Of a DNA stretch of 64,000 nucleotides, positions 10,001 through 22,205 are shown piece by piece; the first letter of the stretch is position 1, and every line of letters starts with the position of its first letter. The notes beneath the pieces were generated by a model. The model had not been told where the DNA came from and did no database searches. It was given only the letters and a program-made list of their open reading frames with translations. The translations under genes and the position numbers were made by a program. Source of the DNA: Ophioderma brevispina (lineage: Eukaryota; Echinodermata; Ophiuroidea; Amphilepidida; Ophiodermatidae); the NCBI GenBank assembly GCA_023653785.1, contig JAMKCH010002896.1, positions 1 through 64,000 on the forward strand, read 5' to 3'.

Positions 10001-13000
10001 AAACTATTTTCCCAAACTTAGTGAAAACTTGCCTGCTTTCATGCAATTTCCCTGTACGGTCCCTTCAAAGCATTAATCTGTTTCTTTCGTCCGATTTTGT
10101 AACGCGCCTTTCATGTACCCAAAGTCCTTTAATAACAACTAGTTTTCGGTTCTTCGGATTTTGATGACATGTCCTACCCTTGATTATATTTTTCTGGGCG
10201 TTTGTGCCTTTTTTTTTTAAAAAAAAGATAATGTTAGCCCATCTTTTATTATTTATTGGGGCCCTCATTCTAAGAGTTAGAGTCGATCCACACTCTTATG
10301 GCCGTTCTCTTAATAGTTTGGGCTGGCGCATTTTGATAAGATAGGGTGCTTCACCTCAGGTGTAATCGGCAGTTACTGGTAAGCCGATCACAATAGAATT
10401 TGGCTCCGCGTCCAGGTTAAATTTATGACTGAGTACCAAAGTAATGTTTGCCATACATTGACAAACTTTTCATGAAATCATGGTGTATATAGTGCTTAGT
10501 AGCGTTTTTATATGGTTTTAAAATTCACTCCATCAGTCATCATCGTCTGATTCCGATCCCTGACGCGTTCCTCCGCCAGCTTGATTAGGTTTTGGTTTAT
10601 GTCAGTATCAACAATTTCTCCTTGCTCCAGTAGGAGTCTTTCAATAACTTTTTTGGATGCCATGGCTAAGTGTAGCAGTAAACTGGTGTTCACATGGCTC
10701 TAACTTTGCTATGTATTCAATTATAAAATTCGTTGGCGTTCTTCATGCTTTCTTTTCAATTGATATCAATGAGGTTCCATTGGCCAAATGTCAATTAACT
10801 TTGTGTGCGTATACTGCAGCTTAATATAATCCCCTACAGATACTTGTACATACTCTGTACTTCAACCCTAAATTTCTTTGGTGTATCCTTATGGACATTC
10901 AAATGCACCTTGCATAACGCAAAGAAAACTATGTTGATGGCTTGCCCTTCTTTAACCTTCAAAAACCAAACCCGGAATTAATTTTAAGGATTTCATTTTG
11001 AACTGTCATCTAAAGACAATGTCCTAGATCTCAGCATGCAATTCACGAGCATTCTACCATTGCAACGGCTTTCCACGAAGTTTTGAAGCAAATTAAGTAC
11101 CAAACAACTGATTTCCGTTCTTGGTACTTATCGGACTGTCGCATGTGCGTATTATAATAATCGCAGTCTCATCTTTATGAGGACTTGTCATACACATGTA
11201 TGTTTTTTCCAGTCTGAAATATGATTAGTAGTCTCAATACCCAATTTGAAACAGGTGCATATTCGAACATCAATACATCCCGTAAATCTAAACATCTACA
11301 GTAAAGCCCAACTAAAGAAACTCAATACTTAGGTAAATGGACGACAATTGTCTAATGCATCGTCCGTTTTCGACGTTTTCCAAGAAGCCAGACTAGGCCA
11401 ATCATCTCTTCAGAACAACTAAGAAATGTCAGTTGAAAAAAATCTGAAATCAAATATTCGGTACGGAAGTGTGTTCTACACGGTCTTCCGTGTTTTCAAA
11501 CATGACTGTTAATGTGTTGGTTCTTTGGTAAATGCATAACAATATTCCATTATGGCGAGGTAAATTTGTTGATAATTTAGATAAATTATCCAATGGGCGT
11601 CCTTGGTGTTTATTGTTTTGGAGCTTTTTTCAACATTTCATTTGTTTAAAAGAGGCTCTGGCACATTTGATAATCTTTGCGTTCTCGCTTTTATGCGTAC
11701 ATTTAGTGGTTTTCTTTTTACATTTTGGGTAATACAGTTCGGCTTTTAATTAAATGACTGCCGAGTCAATTATTTCAGCAGACATCGGCAATACCATGTC
11801 TGTCCTGTGGGGCCCCTTTTTTTCGTTTTAATATAACGTGCTCGCGTCTGGTTTTTTTATTTGCAATTGCCACGTTAGTGTTTTTGAGTTCGGCAAATTT
11901 AAAAGTTAGGTGCAGGTTACTTTGTTATTTTTGGCCTCTTACCATGCCCCTATTTTGGGCCATGTTATTTTTTTTGCGTTAATGTGTTTCTTCTGTTAGG
12001 CCCTTGACTGTCCATTTGGCGGTGCAAATTGAAAGTTTTTTTTGTTAATGTGCCAGTGCCCGCTTTCAATCTATTAAGTTAACATTTGTTGCGATTTTTA
12101 CGCTTTTATTTTTCTAATCTGGCATTAATTAATGCCGCGATTATAGAATTTTATTGTCAATTGTAACTCTTGTTCAATGTCTTGCTTGTCATTTTGCTTC
12201 ACCGCTCAGTCTTTATTTCTGTTTAGCGCTCTTTTCCCTTCCCAACCATAAATGGGGAGGGGGGAGGGGGAGGGGGGTTTGGTCAAAATTTTGATCCAAA
12301 ATTTTTGTGTGGCGGAAATTAAACTTTTTGGCAACACGTTCACACAAATTGGATTAGTTTGGGTCATCTTTCTTGTCATTAAGGCCTATATAAATTGTAA
12401 TATAGGTTATTATTTCCGTCTATTTAGGCCCAACATGCTGGCAAGAGGGGTCTTTCTTCTCGGCTCAATATATATGCATACATTTGTGATAGCCCCCTTG
12501 CTCTAAATTTGTTAGGGGGCCAAAAATAATTATTGTACTTAATAATGATTATATTGAGGAACCATGTTCTCTTGTTTGAAATCCCGGTTGAAAATTCCTT
12601 GTGTTGCAAATCTGTGCAACTCTGCGATTTCTGCTTCGAATCGCATACTTGCAAGGATTTAGCACCTTTGTTGTGCTTTTGGTGCGCGCACACTCGCAGC
12701 GGCGTCCCGTAGTATGCGTCCGGTGGGATGCTGCGTGAGATGATGCCTACGTCCGGACGGCCGGACTGTTGCGTTATGATGCAGTCTCAGAGGTGATTTT
12801 CCAGACTCGCAAGACGCTTGGCTTTATCTTGTTGGATATCATTGTTATTTGGTTCCTCCAAGCTGTAACGAATGCTTGGTTTGGATGTAATTATCCTACT
12901 CACAATCTGATTGCGTCTTGCACAGTTTGGTGTCCTTTCCATTCTTTTCGGCCTGTAGCTAACCATCTGTATAGCGGCTTACAATGCTGACCTCATCCTT

Positions 13001-13580
13001 CAGTCAAAGTACTATTAACTCTCACAGCTATATTCCCGATCCCCTTTCTAACAATAATCCTTACTCATCATCATGCATAAACATAAAACCCTAGCACCAT
13101 CAAATAATGATTTCCCAAAACTACACCATCATCTAAAGTGCATCACTTCACATTTACACTTTATGGGGGAATTACCTATCCCTCAACACGTGTTTTGACT
13201 CAGTTTCTAAACTTACAATCTTGGGGAATTCCCCACTTCCCCTATTGATCAATCTAAACAGGTGCACCTTGTACAAACACTATAGGGACATTCCCCCTTT
13301 CTCTCTTTTTATAGTAAAAACAAAGTACCTTTCGCGTGAGAACTCTTTTCTCAAATAAAAGTTGAAAAAAGATTTTGATCAAAATTTTGAGGGCAATATA
13401 ACAAATTTTTTACAAATCTTTGACTTATGCATCTTTTTTTCCATCTCAAAGCCACATTTCGTATAAATGGCCGATCGGTTAGATTCTTGGAGATTTTGGC
13501 CCGAATCATGCCCCAGGAGGCATATATTTTCAAGTCGTCTCATAGGGGCGCTATTCATTATTATGGTGTGCTCTTTATTC
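10000..13580. other. Unrecognised AT-rich DNA with a G-quadruplex run
   Basis: Nothing gene-like is convincing. A 61-codon minus-strand frame at 10,508-10,693 has an LLLHLAMASKKVIERLLLEQG stretch that looks faintly like an ankyrin repeat and is followed by a stop. It is short, isolated and without clear exon signals. A G-rich run sits at 12,254-12,277. Other open frames of 66-107 codons carry no recognisable motif. Confidence 0.45.
12254..12277 (+). other. G-quadruplex-forming run
   Basis: Four uninterrupted G runs of four to six bases are separated by single A residues (GGGGAGGGGGGAGGGGGAGG and onward). This satisfies the usual quadruplex pattern with one-base loops, which is the most stable arrangement. 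It sits in AT-rich DNA with no gene beside it, so no regulatory role can be assigned. Confidence 0.7.
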
Positions 13581-13584
13581 CGTT

Positions 13585-13750
13585 CATGTTTATAATTGAA
13601 GTATTACAAAATAACGACTTCCTGCCGCTTCGGATTGCGTGGGCGTGTTTCTGTGGGCGCTCGTCTTGTAATCTATCAATTCGTGTGTTCGAATCCACTC
13701 CAGGAACAAAATTTAGTTTATTATATGATTTTCTTTGTATTTTGAGTTGA
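13585..13750 (+). mobile_element. tRNA-derived SINE-like sequence (copy 2)
   Basis: A polymerase III B-box, GTGTTCGAATCC, lies at about 13,685-13,696. A degraded A-box-like stretch (CTGTGGGCGCTCGTC) lies about 40 bases upstream, close to tRNA spacing. The 5' part ACTTCCTGCCGCTTCGGATT and the tail AGGAACAAAATTTAGTTTA match the copy at 5135-5285. Length, internal promoter and presence of a second dispersed copy support a SINE. It is not a functional tRNA because no cloverleaf can be completed. Confidence 0.55.
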
Positions 13751-16700
13751 GATTGGAATCATAAAACATCAGAGTTGTGGATTGAAGAAGAACAATATTG
13801 AATGCTGCTGATGGATAATAAGACGGGTCATGGTCCTGGAGCAATGATTTCGGCCACAATCTCCGACGTGCGATCGGTTACGTGAGGTTCACATCAAAAA
13901 AACGATTAATCTCTCATTGGCAATCGAGCATCAGGTGATGCCTTGCTAAAATTTGGCTTCAATGCACTGATTTCCTGGATAACATTTCATCCTCTCTCTC
14001 CGAATGAAAGAATCATCGATGAACACTTTTAAATGGCAAAACGAATCACATATCAAACTATAGTTCGCTACCCTTTTTTTTTACCTTTTAATTTCCTTTG
14101 GTAGTTCTCCCCCGCTCGTTTTGACATGCATTGTTCCTATGATATGTGTGTACGTACGGACTACACTTTTTATTAGCCTCTACAATTCAATTTTTCACTG
14201 TCGTATCTTAACGATATAACCTTTTTGGTGTATTGCAAATAATCATTTTGTATTTTTGTTTAAATTTGTTTTGTTCGTGACCTACATTCCCTACAAAGGA
14301 GAAATATCTAAAGGGTCCCGAAATGTCAATCTGACTAGCAACGGACAACTGTTATCATATTGTCATTGAATGTGGTAATCTTAAATACACACACTGTAGG
14401 TTACTGAATTTCATCTCATACCTGAAAAAGAATTCGAAATAATGTCCATATAGACATTGGGGATAATAAATTAGAGATGACAACACATATTAGATACACA
14501 ATTAAATGCGTTGTATCATAAGGTGTGGAGCCATATCTATTTTTTGAGTCGTTTGCTTCAACACATTACTATGCTTTTTCAATATCCCGAATGAAACCTG
14601 TAAACAATTGCATCAATGAATACCTGGAAACAGATCAGTGCTTGGTTATTCGTTGATAACTGTGCTATCGTGAGATCAACACGCACTGTCAAATTTTGTG
14701 GTAATATTTGTCGTATAATTGCTTTCTTACCGCCAATCTCCGAGAGCAATATCATAAGTCGTTAACGCTTGTTAAGGATCTACATCACTGATCAATAGAA
14801 AAGCCAAGCAATTTTTATGAAAAGCTTGAAATAAGGAGAAGGAAAATAAGGTCGGTGTTGTTCCTCAAATTCCCCTCAATAATTTATTTTGGAGGTAACA
14901 TAGCGACATGTTTTCAAAAACTTTTAGCCGCCTTCATTTGAATGCATATTTGTTTGACTGAAATGGAAAAACACTCACAAAACTTTCAGGTGTCGGTGGT
15001 TTTACAAATACTACTGTTCTTATCGAAAAGAATGATCGAATCGATCGATTGTTTTGATTTTTGCAAAAATTATAACCCAATTGTAAGACTTTCCAAAGGT
15101 TTTATAGTAGAACTTCAATATGCATCAAATAATAAACAGAACCAAAAACACACGTAAACAAACACAACCCACACAGAGGCAAAACAAAACAAAGAGCCCG
15201 CACACAAGGGAAAGAGTTGAACAGTCAATTTCTGTAATAGTTATCGATTTTTAGTTTTTGTTAGACTCATACAGTTTACCTAATCTTCATAATGTTATGC
15301 TTTTTTGTCCTTGAGGAGGCCTGTTTACACGAAACGATTACTAATCAGCAGAAAAAGGGCTTATTTTGACAAATTCCAATTAAGCCGTGCAACGGATTTT
15401 TTTGATCATCCATAAACAATCAAAAAAAAGTTTCATAATGTTCAATTACGGGTTTAATAAACACGACAAATTTCTCAAAAATTGATTAACTGTACTTTAA
15501 AATTTTAATTTTTTTTTTTGCCTAAATTGTGCAAAATTGTGCAAAATTCTGTTTTTCGTTTGCATATCATTTGCCTATCGCCGTCAGGTGGAGATTTTCA
15601 ACACATTAAATAATTATGTACACATTCACCATAATTAAATAGTCGCATTTTTAAATAATTTCAATGATCACCCGTAATTATTAAGCACAAATAAAAACAT
15701 TCCCTATGTCTATTTTTTAATCGCTACCTGTGCATCTAATTTCATGACTATAATAATAATCTCATCAACCTACCGTGGAATAAGGAAATACTTAATCATT
15801 CATTAGTTTATAATGAGCTCTTTTGTTATTTAAAATTATCAATTTCTATCCTTTGTTATTCCACCTCAATGTTGCATAAATTACTGTTCATATCTTTTAG
15901 CGGATAAACCGCAAACAAAAGATGCCTTCAAGGGAAACATCATGTAACTAAAAGTGTAAAACGACAATTTTTTTTTATTTCATTACTTTGTCATGGCATT
16001 TTTTAAGAAGTGGAAAACTTGCAAATCACCAAATACCTGTTTTATTTTAAAATAAGCTTAAAGCCTAAAAATAAAATATTAGTTGACATTTTTTAGCTTG
16101 ATTTTCTGTATTAATCAAAACTAAGTCTTTTTCTGACAATGATTGAAAATCTCCAAACCTGTAGAAAGACGAGACTTATCGTTACAGTGCTGAACAAATG
16201 ATGCGTAAGCAAAAAATGGTAACACAATAGATCGATGATGATGGGACGCTATCACATTGTATGTTATTGACACCGGCTTGGTCACCCCCCCCCCCCCATG
16301 AAGAGAGAGAGAGAGTTCCAGCTTGTCAACATCGAAAAGGGCCTAAATCCACTTTTGGGGCGAATTATCAATACATTTATTAGTTACAAAGTTACAGCCA
16401 TTGGAAATTTCCGGAATTTTCGGAAATTTCCTGATATTTGAAAATTTGACTATTACTTACTTTATTTTCTTTGGAAAATCATCGTTGGGAATGTTTCTAT
16501 AAATAGGCCAAAACAGTGACCTTGTTTTGCTTCAAATTCTAAAACATTGAAATTAGTGATTTACATTTTTTTTTTAAAAAAAAAACCATAATTGCATTAT
16601 TTTCAAAACAAAATATAAAAATCTAATAACTCATTGTTATTTTCGAGGCAATTTTTGAATGTAGTTTACAATTTTGTTTTAATCCTGAATTCTCTTCTCT

Positions 16701-19270
16701 TCCATGAAAATGCCGCGATTTGAAATAGAATCTTTTCGGAAAGTGTTTTCGCAAATTTTGGCCATCTAAGTTACAAAATCAAACTGTTTTGTAAACCTGT
16801 GTGTGGGGTGCAACAGTCGTGGTGCTGGGGGCGTTGGGGCTCGCGGGGCAGTACTCAGGGGGTTAATATACAAAGCCGGGTGTTGTGCTGCAATTTTTAA
16901 TTTAAAGGATGGATGTGTCGGTTATGAAGTTGTATTGCAAGTGTCGCGGCAATCTGGGGTTTATGTGTGTGGGCTCGAAAAACCTTTCCTGTCTGAGTAA
17001 AAACAGCTTACAAAACCTATATCCTTAACAGCTCCTTTTTTCCAAGGCCAAAATATCTACCTATTTGTTTTTATCGTAGAACTGGGGTGGGGTTATAGGG
17101 GGGGTGGTTATTAGTAGTGTCCTCCACGGTGATAGTTTCGCGAGAACGTTAATAATGAAAATGAACAAAGGCGCGGGGAACAAGATCGAATGATATAGCG
17201 AAGACATTCAGTATTGCTATTAAGATGACTTGTGTTAATATTGAAATTGAACAAAACAAACGTAAACTATCAGAAATGGTTCGTAATATAATTAAAGTAA
17301 ATCGGGTTTTGCGTCTTTACCACAAATCTGTGAAAGAACACATAATGAATAAATAGAGCTTATATGAATATTGCAATTGGAAACGGGGTTATATGAGTGG
17401 GATTTCAATTTACTTGCCCGTAAAACACCGAGTTTGCTCAGAAAGATATATCATACCTAAAATATTAAAGATAATTGGCAACATTCTTACAAAGATAAAT
17501 AGTTCCAAAGTGTTTGTAGATGGCTAACATAACAGTAACACTAAATGACTCTGAGATCCATCATCACAAATGAATAAAATTTTGTTATTTTTAAGAAAGT
17601 TACATCAAATTTAAAAGTTTACACTTTTTTTCTTTTGCAATTTTTCACAAAGTTGGGTAGATGATCCAAATATTTTGAGGTTATTTATTAACTACAATAT
17701 CGTTGTGAAGCCTGATGAAAACGGCGTTAAAAACAAAGCTGAAATGAAAAATGGCTGCCATCAGAGAAAAAAGGTCAAAACAACTTTGCACATCCGTAAG
17801 TCTATGCACTACTGTTGCGGTCACGATTAATATCCCGATTTGATACACACATTGAAAAACCACCCGTCATGGACTTGGTAGTATTAATACCAATAAGGTA
17901 GAATTAATTGCATTTCAAATTGTTTCACATCCAAGTTTTTCTTATAAATTTAAAATAAAATGCTGCAATATTTTCTTCTTTTATTATCTTGTCCACACCT
18001 ACAACATTGACAATGTACAAGGCATAGTCTTGATCAGTATTGAGTGCTTTTTTTTTCAATTTAAAATTCCCCTTTTTTTTTTTTTACTATAATTATTATT
18101 TAAATGATCATTTCAATTTCATTTGTCACGGTTGAGAGTATTCTCTCCTTCATTTTCAAATGGTAAAACCACTCCCACAAAAACTCAAGGGTGTCAGTAG
18201 CTTGCTACGTACGTAGGCCTACATTTCACACAATGGTATTGGTACTGGTACCATCATGATGTCTCCCTAACTCGGTGTGCAAAGTGGTTTTGACCAGTTT
18301 TCTTGACAAACACGGGCGGCCTTTTTCTATAGTTGAGTTTTGTTTTCACATCCGTTTTCACCAGGTCTAACAAAATATTGTAGGTATTAAATATCTTCAG
18401 TAATTGGTGGATATGTCCACCCACTTTTTGAGAATTTGCAGACGTCAAAAGTGAAACCTTTTTTTGGACCATCTGACAGTGATTTTCCTATGTGTTTGTC
18501 CTACAAGTTTGCAAGCTAGCCTTTCCCCAAACCCGCGAAGTAGTGAGCAGAAATAGACAAGCGTAAGACAGCCTAGTAGTTCAACTTTTTTGTTAAATGC
18601 AAACGAAACTTTTGAAATTGGAAAAACAGATCAAAGTAAACCACGTAAGCATTACTTTAAAGGGACAACGGGCACATTTTTCGAAGAAGCGCTTCCATTT
18701 TTTTGTTTCACAAACCCTGTTTTTTAGATATTTTGGCATACTTACCGACTTATTAGAAGCACACATGAAGTGACAAAGTCGACAACGCCGTCTTTATTAT
18801 AAGATGAATAATTTAGTCATTTATGTCTCACGACAGACAAAGATCAAGTACGGTTTTCCATAGACGATTACGATATGGGGGCAAGTTCAAACAAGTTTGT
18901 GGTTTTTCTTTTGTACTTGTTGTCAATACACCTTCGAAACGTCGTCGGTAGGTGGTCTAACCGATCAAGTGCAGTTTATGAGAAATATCGTATTCTCCAA
19001 AAATTCTTCTGTCACTGACAATTAACCTGCTTATATGTATTGTTGTTTTCTAAAAAAAAAACATGTTTTGTTGTTTTTAGCATGCCAGTGCCCGCAATAA
19101 ACGACTTTTAGAAGAAGTCATTGACCATTATGAGTAAGGTATCTTCGTTTACAACAACAAGTGGTTTACTGTGTAAAACTCATTGGAAATGGGCGAAAAT
19201 GCGAAGTGTACAAACTTGTCATATCTGCTTAGTTCAAGCGATTTATTTTCATTCTTTTTAAGGATATCTA

Positions 19271-19436
19271 AGCTAAACATGGGTTCTTGTTGGTTCAAGA
19301 CCACGTTGGTCGAACATTTCCACCTAACATGGGTTTCTTGTGTTTCAAAGAGACTACTTTGGTCGAACATATCGACCTAACATTGGTTTCTAGTGTTTCA
19401 AAGAGCCCACTTTGGTCGAACATATCCACCTAACAA
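19271..19436 (+). repeat. 53-bp minisatellite, three outlying monomers
   Basis: Three monomers of the unit CTAACATGGGTTTCTTGTGTTTC..ACCACTTTGGTCGAACATATCCAC occur here, separated from the main array by about 1.4 kb. A further single monomer occurs near 19,951-20,000 (GTGTTTTTAAGAGACCACTTTGGTCGACCC). The spacing suggests one array interrupted by insertion. Confidence 0.75.
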
Positions 19437-19439
19437 ACA

Positions 19440-20880
19440 GGGTTTTCCTTCACAGGGGTTTAGCCCCCGGACATTTGTTTCATACCCGCCTATTTGATTT
19501 TTAAACTGACATGCAATAATAATTCCTAATTTTACCACCACGCACCGCTTTTTAAAACAAGGGACAATTTTGGTCTCAAATTTTTGTAGCTTTAATTGTT
19601 ATCCAGTTCTGTCATATAAACATGTTACACTGGCGTTGGCTTCAATATAGTTATCTTTTTTTCGACCATTATTTGTAACTACCTGTAGATACCAACATCA
19701 CAATTCATGGCGCCATATTGGATTGTCGTTGATTTTCCGTCAATATTCCCGGTTTTCTTTCTTCTGGCTTTTTTTAAAGCAAGTGGGGAGTGGCAATTTT
19801 TTCTTCAATTTTTGAAGTTTGCTAAACAATTATTATACAATGATCTCTTCAAATAAGACATGATAATTGGCATGGCTTCAACTTAATTAAATCTTTTTCC
19901 TGTCGATACTGATACAAATGGGTGAACCATCTATGTACACAACACCAACGGCTTGGTCTTGTGTTTTTAAGAGACCACTTTGGTCGACCCTATCCACTCA
20001 CATCATTTCCGTGTTGTCCTTGACACCAGCGCCGCCATTGTTATTACGGTCAGAAGTATTTTGAGCCACGCGACCTTGTCAAATCTTCACTCGCTAGGGA
20101 GTTCCATCCACAAGTTTTCTACGGTAACATGCCCCAGTTGCGGTAGAAACGTTTTTCATATAGAAGTCCCATTGGTGCACAAATGAGAGTATTGCTATTC
20201 ATTCCGTCAAGCGCTACTGCACAACGCCATAACAGCGCATGGCGGGATCAATTGTAAAATACCATCATTTTCATCATGGACTTCATATGAAACTCACCCA
20301 TGGGGCTGACGACTTACACACAACTTGTTAAAATATGCGGACCCGGTCAAATAGCGTTTTGATTTGGATTTTTGTGCACTGGATATTGCGCAAAATAGTT
20401 GGCCTATCGTAACGATTTACGCACCAAATTATCCTAACTACATTGTCTAGTTAGCTGAACTAGTTTATAATATAGGTTTATCTTTGGAAAAAGACGACAA
20501 AACGTTAAAAATAACGTGAAAAAAATTCTTACTTTATTAGCTGGCTCAATTCTCGATTGCTGCTGTCAGTCATGCCACACGCCTCTTACAAAAACTAGTG
20601 AGTAATTGGTCTTTGTTTTGTCCAAGAACCCATTCTAACATCAGATCTACACTGAGTCGTCGTTTTTCCCCGCGATATCCAAGGTACCAGAAGGCAAAAC
20701 CGTATTTTCATTCCTTGTTCAAGCTATCGCAGAGCCTTTAACATCGGCGTCTGGCTGCTAGGGAGTCTCATGACGTAGCGCATGACTAAGAATAGCCTGC
20801 CAATTATCGATGGCTAAAACGGAATTGGTGGCGCTGGGTCCCCAGCAGTACAGGGTTCCTATGGGAGCTGGGTAATGGGT
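19440..20880. other. DNA interrupting the minisatellite, with an internal diverged repeat
   Basis: Between the outlying monomers and the main array lies sequence of different composition. A weak direct repeat is visible: about 19,567-19,675 (CAATTTTGGTCTCAAATTTTTG, then ..TGGCTTCAATATAGTTATC) against about 19,793-19,910 (CAATTTTTTCTTCAATTTTTG, then ..TGGCTTCAACTTAATTAAA). No gene is recognised. Confidence 0.4.
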
Positions 20881-22205
20881 GTACCTAACATGGCTTTCTT
20901 GTGTTTCTTAGAGAACCACTTTGGTCGAACATATCCACCTAACATGGGCGTCTTGATGTTTCAAGAGACCACTTGGTTCGAGAACCTATCCATCCCCTAA
21001 CATGGGTTTCTGTGTTTCAAAGAGACCACTTTGGTCGAACCTCTCCCACCTAACATGGTTTCTTTTTTCTAGAGACCACTTTGGTCGAATCATACACACT
21101 ACTAACATGGGTTCTCTTGTGTTTGAAAGAGACCACTTTTGGTCGAAGCATATCGACCTAACATTGATTTCTTGTGTTTCAAGAACCACTTTAGTCGAAC
21201 ATATCGACCTAACATTGGTTCTTATGTTTCAAAAGAAGACCACTTTGGTCGAACATCTCCACCTAACATGGAGGTTTCTTGTGTTTCAAAGAGACTACTT
21301 TAGTCTAACATTCGACCTAACATGGTTTCCTTGTGTTTCACAGAGACCACTTGGTCCGAAACATATCCACCTAACATGGGTTTCTGGTGTTTTCGAGAGA
21401 CCACGTTGGTCGAACATATCCACCTAAATGGGTTTCTTGTGTTTCAAAGAGACTACTTTGGTCGACTGTTTCGGCCTAACATGGGATTCTTGTGTTTCAA
21501 AGAATTCAAAGAGACCACTGTTGGTCGAACAATCGACCTAACATGGATTTTCTTGTGTTTCAAAGAACCCCTTTAGTCGCACCATATCGACCTAACATGG
21601 GTTTCTTGTGTTTCTAAGAAGACCACTTTGGTCAACATATCCACCTCACAATGGGTTTCTTGTGTTTGCTAAGAGACCATTTGGTCGAACATATCCACCC
21701 TAACATGGTTTCTTCTTGTGTTTCAAAAGAGACCCCTTTGGTCGAACAATCGCCTAACATGGATTCTTGTGTTTCAAAGAGACCACTTTGGTCGAACTAT
21801 CTACCTAACATGGATTTCTTTTTTGTTTTCAAAGAGACCACTTTAGTCGAACATATCGACCTAACATTGGTTCTTATGTTTCAAAGAGACGCACTTGTGT
21901 CTAACATATCGACCTAACATTGGTTTTCTTGTGTTTCAAAGAGACCACTTTAGTCGAACATATCGACCTAACATGGGTTTCTTTCTTGTGTTTCAAGAGA
22001 CCCACTTGGTCGAACATATCCACCTAACTGGGTTTCCTTGTTGTCTAAAGAGCCTCTTTGGTCGAACATATCCACCTAACATTGTTTTCTTGTGTTTCAA
22101 AGAGAGCACTTTGGTCGAACATATCCCCCTAACATGGGTTTTCTTTTGGTTCAAGAGACACTTTGGTCGAAACATATTCCACCGAACATGGGTTTGCTTG
22201 TGTTT
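20880..22205 (+). repeat. Main ~53-bp minisatellite array, about 25 copies
   Basis: The monomer reads roughly TTTCTTGTGTTTCAAAGAGA, then CCACTTTGGTCGAACATATC, then CACCTAACATGGG. It repeats about 25 times. Each monomer holds a small palindrome, GACCA-CTT-TGGTC. Copies vary by point changes (CATATCCAC or CATATCGAC) and by very many one-base indels. The several open frames across it (up to 141 codons) are periodic readings of the repeat, not proteins. Just after the array, GTTGATGAGCTAAATTACGAGTGA resembles the sequence following the single monomer in copy B. Confidence 0.9.

Noticed and set aside
21002..21427. 141-codon open frame in the minisatellite
   Set aside because: Its translation is a periodic reading of the 53-bp unit with indels, so it is not a protein gene.
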